64,000 nt of DNA from CAZIKB01 sp964539665 (lineage in GTDB: Bacteria; Zhuqueibacterota; Zhuqueibacteria; Oceanimicrobiales; Oceanimicrobiaceae): positions 38,144-102,143 of the forward strand of contig CAZIKB010000005.1 in NCBI GenBank assembly GCA_964539665.1, in the 5' to 3' direction. Position numbers and translations under genes: made by a program. Shown here in pieces: positions 8,730 to 17,167 of the stretch; within the stretch, counting starts at the first letter, position 1, and each line of letters starts with the position of its first letter. Below the pieces are notes generated by a model. It searched no databases. It was not told where the DNA came from and saw only the letters and a list, made by a program, of their open reading frames with translations.

Positions 8730-11441
8730 ATGAAGGAGCAACTCCATCGAAATATAATGGCACAATTTACGATGGCTGAACAATATTGCCAACCACCCAA
8801 AATCACCAAATGGTTTCTGGAGAAATTCCTGATGCAGTACAATTATGCGCCTGTAATGGGTGATCTGGAAGAGGAGTTTGAATGTCTTCTCGAAGAGTCA
8901 GGATTAGAGTCTGCAAAACGGTGGTACAGGTGGCAGGTCGTTAAATCAATTCCAGCCTGTTTTAGTCACATAATTTATTGGAATACGGTCATGTTGAAAA
9001 ACTACTTAAAAATCGCAGTGAGAAACTTTCAGAGATATAAAGTACACTCGTTCATTAATATCACCGGACTTGCGGTGGCTTTTGCTTGCAGTTTATTGAT
9101 CATGTTACATGTAAAAGAGGAATTGAGTTATGATAAAGGTTTTTCAAAGGCAGAAAGGATATTTAGAATAAAGAATTCTATGCTGGAAGGAAACAATTGG
9201 CGGTACTGGGCACAAACCTCTCCTCTATTGGGGCTGCAAATTCAGAGCGACATACCGGAAATCGAACAAGTCGCCAGATTCCGTTATATTTCCTCTCGGA
9301 TTTTAAGTTATGTTCCTGTTGGCAGTGAGCCTGTACAATTTGAAGAATCCGGAGGTTTTTTTGCGGATCAGGATGCTATAAGCATGTTTGATCTACAATT
9401 TATTAAGGGTAACCCTCAGACTGCCCTTACCGAACTGAATACTATTGTGTTGACGTTTAGTATGGCGGAAAGGTATTTTGGAAAAAAAGATCCTTTGGGT
9501 AAAACTATCATGATGAATAATGCCAGCAGGCCACTAAAGGTGACTGGCGTTATAAAGGATATTCCTTTCAATACTCATCTGCAATTTGATTATCTGGTTT
9601 CCATACCAACATTTTATGCACTTGTGAAAGAAGTCGGCCAGGAGGCTTTGTTAAATAATAAAACATGGGCTGCTCTATATACGTACGTTCTTTTAAATAC
9701 CAATCAGACACAGGCCCAGGTTGAGGCAAAACTTCCAGACTTTCTGGCTAATTTTTTGTCTGAACGAGGTTCGCGGGAAGAAATACTGGCAAACGTTTCA
9801 TACCATTTACAACCCATCACTGACATTCATCTTCATTCGAAGCTGGAAAGTGAAATAGGGCCTAACAGTGATATTGCGTATGTTTATATTTTTTCAGCGA
9901 TTGCTTTTTTTATCTTGCTAATCGCTGGAGTGAATTTTGTCAATATTTCCAATGCACAGGCGCTTAAACGGATGAAAGAAGTAGGCGTCAGGAAATTATT
10001 GGGGGCTCACAAGAGACAATTGATAAAACAGTTTTTGTGTGAATCTGTATTATTGGCTTTTGCTGCTGCGATTGCAGCTATTCTGTTATTTCAAATTGCT
10101 ATTCCTTTTTACAATGAGTTATCAGGGAAAAGCCTGAGTATAATGTACGTGCTTAGTGCTGAAAATATATCACTTATAATATTTATTGTTGCTTCAATTG
10201 GAATATTGGCAGGTTTTTATCCTGCTTTTTTCATATCAAACTTCCAGCCTGCAAATTCAATAAAAGGCCTAAAAGATCCTCAATCCTCCGTGTCAGTCCT
10301 CAGACGCTGCCTGGTGATTTTTCAGTTTGTCGTTTCGGTTTTTATGATTTTCAGTACGATTATCATTTACGAACAGATGGTGTATTTTCGTAGTAAAGAC
10401 CTGGGATTTGATAAAGAAAACGTAATTGCGATGAAACTTGGCAGCGATTTAAAAGAAGAAGCTTTGAAAAATCCCGAGGCGCTTAAAACAGAATTGCTGC
10501 GACATTCTGCTATTTCTAGTGTTTCAGCGGTGTCCGACTTGCCTGGTGAGGATTTCAGCATTGAACCGCTTATGTTGGAAGGTGTTTCCAATGATGAAGG
10601 ACAACCCCAGCTCAGGTTTTTAAGGGCAGATGAGGATTTTATCAAAACACTCAATATCGAAATTATTAAAGGCAGAAGTTTCTCGGAAAGAACTCTTAAT
10701 TCAACTGCCTTTATTTTGAATGAATCGGCTGTAAAAGCCTTGAATTTAGAAGAGCCTGTTGGCCAGATAGCTACTACCTATTTCAGAGCGCGAGGTGAAA
10801 TTATCGGTATGGTTAAAGATTTCAATTTTGCGTCTCTGCATAATGCTGTGGAGCCTTTAGTCATCGAGTATATGCCTGTTAATAGTAATATTCGTTCACT
10901 GACGGCTGCTTATTTGCTGGTAAGAATTCAGGGAAATGATTTTACTGAAGTCCTGGCATATATTAGGACCAAAATCAAAGAAATAGCTCCAAATGACTTA
11001 TTCTTATATTCATTCCTGGAAAATGATTTAAACCTGCTTTATAAGGCTGAAGATAGAATGAGTGATGTTTTTAAGATATTTGCTTTATTTGCTATTTTAA
11101 TATCCTGTCTTGGTTTATTTGGTTTATCCACTTATTCAGCAGAGCTCCGTGTTAAAGAAATTGGCGTGAGAAAAGTCCTGGGAGCATCATTATCTAGTAT
11201 TGTCCTGCTGCTTTCAAAAGAAATTGTCCGATGGATGATTCTTGCTAATATAATCGCTTTACCGATTGCCTGGTTTGCCATGAATAACTGGCTGCAGAAT
11301 TTTGCTTATCGGATTAACATAGGAATTTCTACATTTATACTGTCGGTTGTTTTGTCCCTGGTGACAGCCTGGCTGACCCTTAGTTACCAATCGATTAAAG
11401 CCGCACTGGCCAACCCTGTTGATGCACTGAAATATGAGTAA
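8730..11441 (+). CDS. Orphan MacB/FtsX-type ABC permease with prefix domain
   Basis: 903 aa, the longest permease here. The prefix domain is well preserved (PKITKWFLEKFLMQYN, GDLEEEFECL, RWYRWQVVKSIPA, IIYWNTVM). The core starts MLKNYLKIAVRNFQRYK. Two MacB_PCD/FtsX halves are present, with RMKEVGVRKLLGAH and RVKEIGVRKVLGAS; the end is ANPVDALKYE. This copy is the exception at the prefix-core junction: IYWN replaces IYWS, giving GGAA (8980-8983) rather than GGAG before the internal ATG at 8991. In-frame ATGs at 8757 and 8772 are alternative starts. At 8730 the AAGGAG lies just after the start codon, so the exact start is uncertain. Confidence 0.86.
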   Translation: MKEQLHRNIMAQFTMAEQYCQPPKITKWFLEKFLMQYNYAPVMGDLEEEFECLLEESGLESAKRWYRWQVVKSIPACFSHIIYWNTVMLKNYLKIAVRNFQRYKVHSFINITGLAVAFACSLLIMLHVKEELSYDKGFSKAERIFRIKNSMLEGNNWRYWAQTSPLLGLQIQSDIPEIEQVARFRYISSRILSYVPVGSEPVQFEESGGFFADQDAISMFDLQFIKGNPQTALTELNTIVLTFSMAERYFGKKDPLGKTIMMNNASRPLKVTGVIKDIPFNTHLQFDYLVSIPTFYALVKEVGQEALLNNKTWAALYTYVLLNTNQTQAQVEAKLPDFLANFLSERGSREEILANVSYHLQPITDIHLHSKLESEIGPNSDIAYVYIFSAIAFFILLIAGVNFVNISNAQALKRMKEVGVRKLLGAHKRQLIKQFLCESVLLAFAAAIAAILLFQIAIPFYNELSGKSLSIMYVLSAENISLIIFIVASIGILAGFYPAFFISNFQPANSIKGLKDPQSSVSVLRRCLVIFQFVVSVFMIFSTIIIYEQMVYFRSKDLGFDKENVIAMKLGSDLKEEALKNPEALKTELLRHSAISSVSAVSDLPGEDFSIEPLMLEGVSNDEGQPQLRFLRADEDFIKTLNIEIIKGRSFSERTLNSTAFILNESAVKALNLEEPVGQIATTYFRARGEIIGMVKDFNFASLHNAVEPLVIEYMPVNSNIRSLTAAYLLVRIQGNDFTEVLAYIRTKIKEIAPNDLFLYSFLENDLNLLYKAEDRMSDVFKIFALFAILISCLGLFGLSTYSAELRVKEIGVRKVLGASLSSIVLLLSKEIVRWMILANIIALPIAWFAMNNWLQNFAYRINIGISTFILSVVLSLVTAWLTLSYQSIKAALANPVDALKYE

Positions 11442-11480
11442 AAACAGGTGATGTTGAATAAACGTTTAAAAAAAGGATCA

Positions 11481-11600
11481 ATGAAACAAACTACACCAAT
11501 AATCGCCAAATGGCTCCTGGAAAAAATGTTGATTCAGTACAACCAGGTGCCTGCTCTAGGGGATTTGGAAGAGGATATATATGCACGGAATCAGGATTAA
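11481..11600 (+). pseudogene. Frameshifted prefix domain of the next permease
   Basis: From the ATG at 11481 (AAGGA at 11473) the frame reads a normal prefix start: IIAKWLLEKMLIQYNQVPAL, then GDLEED. It then runs out of frame and stops at TAA 11598-11600. Aligned with the paralogue at 8730, the segment after GAAGAGGA (about 11571-11580) lacks 7 bases. The downstream part of the prefix (TESGLKSAKRWCRWQVVKSIPA) continues in another frame into the permease core. The prefix as a unit is therefore broken, but only 39 codons are affected. Confidence 0.75.
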
Positions 11601-11672
11601 AGTCTGCAAAACGTTGGTGCAGGTGGCAGGTAGTGAAATCAATTCCAGCCTGTTTGAAGCATATAATTTATT

Positions 11673-11686
11673 GGAGTACGATCATG
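11673..11686 (+). promoter_or_regulatory. Internal Shine-Dalgarno + ATG at prefix-core junction
   Basis: GGAG (11673-11676) sits 7 bases before the ATG at 11684. Because the prefix frame is broken upstream, this is the most likely site from which the intact core would be translated. The same GGAG-7-ATG arrangement exists in the other permeases, with GGAA in the copy at 8730. Confidence 0.5.
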
Positions 11687-14068
11687 TTTAAAAATTACTT
11701 AAAAATCGCTTTCAGAAATTTGTATAAACACAAGTGGTATTCGTTCTCAAATATTCTCGGCCTGGCGACCGGAATCGCCTGTTGCATTTTCATCCTTTTG
11801 TATGTTCAGTTTGAATTGAGTTACGACAGATATCATGAGGATGCTGATCGGATTTATCGAGTGGCAAAATCGAGGAAGACACAAGCTAAACACGATTTGT
11901 TAGCTGCAAATGTCATAGAAGTTGCTTCGACATTGAAGGAACGATTCCCTGAGGTAGTCAGCACTGGTAGAATTGGGAATAGAGGAGCAGTACGCATCCG
12001 AGCTAAGGAGCAATTATTTGTAGAAGAGAAGATCATGCTGGCAGATGCGGGTATTTTTGATATCTTATCGATACCTTTCATTTATGGCGATCCGCATTCT
12101 GCCCTTGTTCGCCCCAATTCTTTAGTTCTCACAAAACATATTGCCCGGAGATATTTTGGTGATGAAAATCCTCTTGGTAATTCCGTAACCGTTTATACTG
12201 AAGAAGATACAGTAATAAGCGAAATTACAGGCGTTGTAGAAGATTGCCCACCAAACACTCATATAAGCTTTAACATTCTAAAATTTTTAGATGTCAACAA
12301 CATGGGACCCTGGCAGCGTCCCTGGAATGGATGGCATGGCATGAATTACATCAAACTGGCTGAAGGTGTTGATCTAGAGGAATTTGAGAATAAAATACGT
12401 CGCTTGCCCCATGAATTTATTGGTGAGCAACTTGAAAAAGAGGGGATTGAATTCACATTATTTCTGCAGCCGATTACTGATATTCACCTGCATTCCAATT
12501 TGAGCTGGGAAGCAGAATCCAATGGGAATTCGCTTTATGTGTATATCTTTTCATCAGTGGGCATTTTTATTTTGCTGATTGCCTGCATGAATTTCATGAA
12601 TCTGTCCACAGCCCGGTCAGCCAACCGGGCAAAAGAGATCGGCATGAGGAAAATCGTTGGCGCTCACCGCCGTCAACTCGTCAGTCAGTTCCTGGGTGAA
12701 TCTATTATAATCACTCTTTTGGCAATTCTGGCTGCGATTTTGTCTGTTGTTTCGTTCATCATGCCGCAATTCAATAGTCTTGCAGGAACTCAGTTTTCGT
12801 TAATTGACATCCTGAAACCTATAATGTTGATGGGAATACTGGCATTTATCTTGATCATTGGTGTGGCTGCCGGGAGCTATCCGGCCTTTTTCCTCTCAGC
12901 TTTTCGTCCCACAGCCGTCATTAAAGGCTCTTTCAAAGAAGGCGCCAGAGGTGTTTTGATGAGAAAGATTCTGGTAGTTGGTCAGTTTGCCATATCTATC
13001 ACATTGATTATCGGTACACTGCTATTCTTGCAGCAGCTTAATTACATGAAGAATCAGCATCTCGGTTTTGATAAGGAACAGAAGCTCATTATAGAATTTG
13101 ATCGAAGCCTGATGAATCCGGACAATTACAAAGCAGTCAAGGCTGAATTTCTCAAACATCCGTCCATACTAAGCACTACCTTTTCTTCCAGTGTACCGGG
13201 CAGATGGATGTATTTTTGGACTTTGTGGCCAGCAGGTGAAAGAGAAACAAATAGTCAAATGGTGAATGCCTTCCAGGTCGATGAAGATTTTTTCAATGAA
13301 TACAATATTGAGATGGTGGCTGGTAGAGCCTTCGATCATGGAATGGATAATATTGGCTATATTATTAATGAGGCGGCGGTTCAGTCATTCGGCTGGGACA
13401 GACCGGAACAGGCTTTGACGCATCACATAAATCGAGTGAGCCGTCCCATTATTGGTGTCATGAAGAACTTTCATTACCGGGGGCTGCAAAACCGCGTTGA
13501 ACCTGTGGGCATATTTTTTATGCATGAAGATTTTCGATACCTAACCATGAAAGTCAAGACAGAAAACCTCGATGAAACTACTGCATTCATTGAGGAAACT
13601 CACAAAAAACTGTTCCCTGATGCACTGTACGACTATTTCTTCCTGGATACGGATTTCGATTTGCAATATCGCTCCGAAGAACGGCTTGCCAGGATATTCA
13701 GTGTTTTCTCCTTTTTGGGTATTTTCATTGCATGTCTGGGACTGTTTGGACTGGCATCGTTTATGGCAGAACAACGCACCAAAGAGATCGGTATTCGCAA
13801 GGTTCTGGGCGCTACTGTGGCAAAAATCGTATTAATGCTCTCCGGAGAATTCACGAAATGGGTGCTGCTTGCCAACGTTATTGCCTGGCCTTTAGCCTAT
13901 TTCGCCATGGGAAAATGGCTGCAGGATTTTGCCTACCGGATTGAAATTGGATTTCTGCCATTTATCATTTCCAGCGTGTTGGCTCTCATGATTGCACTGG
14001 TGACCGTGAGTTACCAATCGATTAAGGCAGGCAGGGCGAATCCTGTGGACTCGTTAAAATATGAATAA
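11684..14068 (+). CDS. Orphan MacB/FtsX-type ABC permease, core only (prefix frameshifted)
   Basis: From the internal ATG at 11684 the protein is 794 aa, beginning MFKNYLKIAFRNLYKHKWYS. This is the classical start of stand-alone permeases in this family. The frame is open further up to 11510, but that upstream part is an out-of-frame reading of the prefix (see 11481-11600). The core is fully intact: MacB_PCD 1, FtsX with RAKEIGMRKIVGAH, a mid TM pair, MacB_PCD 2, FtsX with RTKEIGIRKVLGAT, and the C-terminus ANPVDSLKYE. Lack of decay in the core suggests it is still under selection without its prefix, or that the frameshift is recent. It is 38 bases downstream of one permease and 21 bases upstream of the next. 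Confidence 0.82.
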   Translation: MFKNYLKIAFRNLYKHKWYSFSNILGLATGIACCIFILLYVQFELSYDRYHEDADRIYRVAKSRKTQAKHDLLAANVIEVASTLKERFPEVVSTGRIGNRGAVRIRAKEQLFVEEKIMLADAGIFDILSIPFIYGDPHSALVRPNSLVLTKHIARRYFGDENPLGNSVTVYTEEDTVISEITGVVEDCPPNTHISFNILKFLDVNNMGPWQRPWNGWHGMNYIKLAEGVDLEEFENKIRRLPHEFIGEQLEKEGIEFTLFLQPITDIHLHSNLSWEAESNGNSLYVYIFSSVGIFILLIACMNFMNLSTARSANRAKEIGMRKIVGAHRRQLVSQFLGESIIITLLAILAAILSVVSFIMPQFNSLAGTQFSLIDILKPIMLMGILAFILIIGVAAGSYPAFFLSAFRPTAVIKGSFKEGARGVLMRKILVVGQFAISITLIIGTLLFLQQLNYMKNQHLGFDKEQKLIIEFDRSLMNPDNYKAVKAEFLKHPSILSTTFSSSVPGRWMYFWTLWPAGERETNSQMVNAFQVDEDFFNEYNIEMVAGRAFDHGMDNIGYIINEAAVQSFGWDRPEQALTHHINRVSRPIIGVMKNFHYRGLQNRVEPVGIFFMHEDFRYLTMKVKTENLDETTAFIEETHKKLFPDALYDYFFLDTDFDLQYRSEERLARIFSVFSFLGIFIACLGLFGLASFMAEQRTKEIGIRKVLGATVAKIVLMLSGEFTKWVLLANVIAWPLAYFAMGKWLQDFAYRIEIGFLPFIISSVLALMIALVTVSYQSIKAGRANPVDSLKYE

Positions 14069-14089
14069 TCCACAGGAGGAAAGTGGACA

Positions 14090-16771
14090 ATGGTGACGGA
14101 TGATTTGAAGATGAAAAGAAGTGTTGAGTTTCCAAAAATAACAAAGTGGATTTTTAAAAGATTCCTGCTGCAGTATAATCAAGCGTCTGCCTTGGGCGAT
14201 CTGGAAGAGGAGTTTGAATTCATCTGCGAGGAATCAGGATTAAAGAGAGCAAGGCGCTGGTACAGGTGGCAGGTATTCAAATCGATTCCATCGTTGATTA
14301 AACATTCAATTTATTGGAGTTTTTCTATGTTTAAAAATTATCTAAAAATCACAGTTAGAAATTTGATCAAACACAAAGCTTTTTCAGTTATCAATATTCT
14401 TGGCCTGGCAATTGGCATGGCTGCTTTTCTACTACTATTTCAGTACGTTCATTTTGAACAGAGCTATGATAATTTCCACGAAAATGCTGATAATATTTAC
14501 CGCGTTAGAAATGACCGCATTTATTCAGACGTCAATGATAAAAGCGCTGGCTGCCCACCAGCAGTTGGCCCAACGCTGAAAAAGGAGTTCCCGGAAGTTC
14601 TGGAATCAGCAAGAGTTTACAATATACGCTGGGCTAATCCTGTTGTAACCTATATTGCTGATGAGCAATCCGGAAAGAAATCTGCCAACCGGGAAGTATC
14701 ATTTAACCAGGACAAAATGTTTTACGCAGAGCCTTCATTTTTAATTATGTTTTCTTTTCCATTAATTCAAGGCTCTTCTGAGACTGCGCTTGCAGAGTTA
14801 AATACAGCTATCATCTCTCAATCATCTGCCAGGATATATTTTGGGGACGATAACCCGATGGGTAAAACTATCTTTGTAACTAATGCCAATTCTGATAGGA
14901 CGGTATTTAAAATCACCGGAGTTTTCAAAGACGTGCCGGAAAACTCGCATATTAAATTCGAATTTTTATTGTCCTTTAAGACACTTATTTCTTCAAACAG
15001 AGAAGTGGCTGATGATTATTGGGGACATAATGCTTTTAATACCTTTGTCCTGTTGGAACCAACTGCCGATCCTGTGTTATTGGAATCTAAATTTCCCAAA
15101 ATGTTAGATAAATACGAAGAACCCAGAGAAGACTATATACGAAAACTAATCTTACAACCACTACGGGATATTCATCTTTATTCAAATCTCAGGTATGAAC
15201 CAGAAATAAATGGAGATGCGAAAACTGTCTATTTTTTAATGGTTATAGCTGTTTTTATTATAATCATTGCCTGGGTAAACTATATCAATCTTTCCACTGC
15301 CAGGTCAACAATTAGAGCAAGAGAAGTTGGCGTTAGAAAAGTATTGGGTTCACAGCGCCATCAATTAATTAAGCAATTCATTTTTGAATCCATGCTCTTG
15401 AATATCATTGCATTTATATTTGCTGTAGTAGCTGTCAAAATTGCCATGCCCTATTTTAATCAATTTACAGGCAAGTCGCTGGCATTATTACTGTGGAGTC
15501 CAGTCTGGATATTATTAGGAAGCGTTATCATTCTGGGTGCATTTTTAGCTGGCCTGTATCCGGCATTTATCCTTTCTTCACATAATCCATTATCAGTTTT
15601 GAAAGGCCAATTCACCCGATCTGCAAAGGGAATTAATTTGAGAAAAGTTTTAGTGGTTTTTCAATTTGCTCTGTCTATCATTCTTATCACTTCAACTTTG
15701 ATTGTTTACAAACAGCTTGAATTTATGCGAAGCCAGGATTTAGGGATGAATATGGAACAAACATTAGTGCTTAAAACCCCAATGTTGTGGAACAATTTCT
15801 CCGATCTTGGCAGAAGATTTAAAAATGAAATCAGAAATTACCCATCGATTAAGAGTGTCACTCTTTCTTCAAGCATTCCTGGAAAAGGCTACTCTAATGC
15901 AGCCAGTGGAATCAGGCCATTAAACAGCCAGCTTGAGGATGGCACTCGCTGCTTTTTTATGGATGTCGATGAAGAATACTTTAATCAATATCAGATACCA
16001 TTTCTCGCTGGTAGGAATTTTACAGAGGCGCACAGGTGGAATGAATCGGTGATTCTGAACGAACAGGCTGTTAAAGTATTTGGGCTTGGAGAGCCAGAAA
16101 GCGCTGTCAATCAAAAGATCGTATTAGGCGGTTTTGGCGGTCAAATAGTAGAAACGGTTGGCGTAATTAAAAATTATCATCATGAGTCACTAAAGAGCAG
16201 CATGCAGCCCATCATTTTCAATCCATTAGGCATGCTCAAGTATATTTCACTAAAAATTGAAAGTCGAAATATTAATCAAACATTTACTCAAATTGAAGAT
16301 ACATGGGATGAAATTTTCCCTGAACATCCCTTTGAATATTTTTTCCTGGATGAATCTTTTAATAATCAATATAAAGCTGATCTGCAGTTTGGCAAAGTCT
16401 TTGGGCTGTTTGCAATGCTTGCTATTTGTGTGTCCTGTCTTGGCCTTTTTGGTCTGATTTCATTTACCTCCGAACAGCGTACCAAAGAAATCGGAGTTCG
16501 CAAGGTTTTAGGAGCTTCTGTTTCAGGTATCGTTCGATTGCTAACAATCGATTTCATTAGACTGGTGCTGTTTGCCAACGCCATTGCCTGGCCCATAGCT
16601 TATTTCGCTATGAATCGTTGGCTGCAAAATTTTGCTTACCAAACAAATATTGGATTTGCAACAATGGGGCTTGCAGGAACACTAACACTGATAATTGCTT
16701 TACTGACGGTCATTTTTCAGGCCATCAAAGCAGCTACAGCTAATCCTGTTGATGCCATTAAATATGAGTGA
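14090..16771 (+). CDS. Orphan MacB/FtsX-type ABC permease with prefix domain
   Basis: 893 aa. The start at ATG 14090 is supported by AGGAGG at 14074-14079. The prefix domain is typical (PKITKWIFKRFLLQYN, GDLEEEFEFICEESG, RRWYRWQVFKSIPS, SIYWSFSM). The core MFKNYLKITVRNLIKHK follows at ATG 14327, with GGAG 7 bases ahead. Both halves of the MacB_PCD/FtsX duplication are present (RAREVGVRKVLGSQ; RTKEIGVRKVLGAS), ending ANPVDAIKYE. It follows the previous permease by 21 bases and is likely the last gene of the 8376-16771 transcription unit, since a 396-base gap with an inverted repeat comes next. Confidence 0.87.
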   Translation: MVTDDLKMKRSVEFPKITKWIFKRFLLQYNQASALGDLEEEFEFICEESGLKRARRWYRWQVFKSIPSLIKHSIYWSFSMFKNYLKITVRNLIKHKAFSVINILGLAIGMAAFLLLFQYVHFEQSYDNFHENADNIYRVRNDRIYSDVNDKSAGCPPAVGPTLKKEFPEVLESARVYNIRWANPVVTYIADEQSGKKSANREVSFNQDKMFYAEPSFLIMFSFPLIQGSSETALAELNTAIISQSSARIYFGDDNPMGKTIFVTNANSDRTVFKITGVFKDVPENSHIKFEFLLSFKTLISSNREVADDYWGHNAFNTFVLLEPTADPVLLESKFPKMLDKYEEPREDYIRKLILQPLRDIHLYSNLRYEPEINGDAKTVYFLMVIAVFIIIIAWVNYINLSTARSTIRAREVGVRKVLGSQRHQLIKQFIFESMLLNIIAFIFAVVAVKIAMPYFNQFTGKSLALLLWSPVWILLGSVIILGAFLAGLYPAFILSSHNPLSVLKGQFTRSAKGINLRKVLVVFQFALSIILITSTLIVYKQLEFMRSQDLGMNMEQTLVLKTPMLWNNFSDLGRRFKNEIRNYPSIKSVTLSSSIPGKGYSNAASGIRPLNSQLEDGTRCFFMDVDEEYFNQYQIPFLAGRNFTEAHRWNESVILNEQAVKVFGLGEPESAVNQKIVLGGFGGQIVETVGVIKNYHHESLKSSMQPIIFNPLGMLKYISLKIESRNINQTFTQIEDTWDEIFPEHPFEYFFLDESFNNQYKADLQFGKVFGLFAMLAICVSCLGLFGLISFTSEQRTKEIGVRKVLGASVSGIVRLLTIDFIRLVLFANAIAWPIAYFAMNRWLQNFAYQTNIGFATMGLAGTLTLIIALLTVIFQAIKAATANPVDAIKYE

Positions 16772-16897
16772 GTAAAAGTTAGTGGAAAATAATAAGAGGA
16801 TCCAAGAACAGAGGAAATGCTCCAATTCTGGGTGTTCAAGTTTTACAGACTGTGTGAGAAGTCGATACATCAACTAAAAACCAGATAAGCCCTGATT

Positions 16898-16967
16898 GTC
16901 ATTCTGGAAGAATCTTTTTAATAAACAGCACTTTACGTCCAATCAAAAAAGATTCCTCCTGAATGAC
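16898..16967. repeat. Imperfect 22-base inverted repeat in a permease-permease gap
   Basis: The arm at 16898-16919 (GTCATTCTGGAAGAATC...) is the near-perfect reverse complement of 16945-16967 (...GATTCCTCCTGAATGAC), separated by about 25 bases. It lies in the gene-free gap 16772-17167. It looks like a dispersed palindromic repeat or miniature element and may also act as a bidirectional terminator splitting the permease array. Nothing else is visible in the gap. Confidence 0.6.
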
Positions 16968-17167
16968 ACAGCACCCAGTGTTTGACTTTTCACATAGTCT
17001 CTTCAGCTTGATTGTCTTGCTCAGCTCTCAAGCTGAAGCTTGAACACCGGATAAATGTATTTTTCAAATAAAACAACCGCGTGGGTTATGATTGCTTTTA
17101 AGCATTAACAATATGCATCCTGAATAACAACAGTTCTTTGTTCTTGTACCTGTGATCGATTACTAAA

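Noticed and set aside
11510..11683. N-terminal extension of the fourth permease (start at 11510)
   Set aside because: It is the out-of-frame reading of the prefix domain; residues before TESGLKSAKRW do not match any paralogue.
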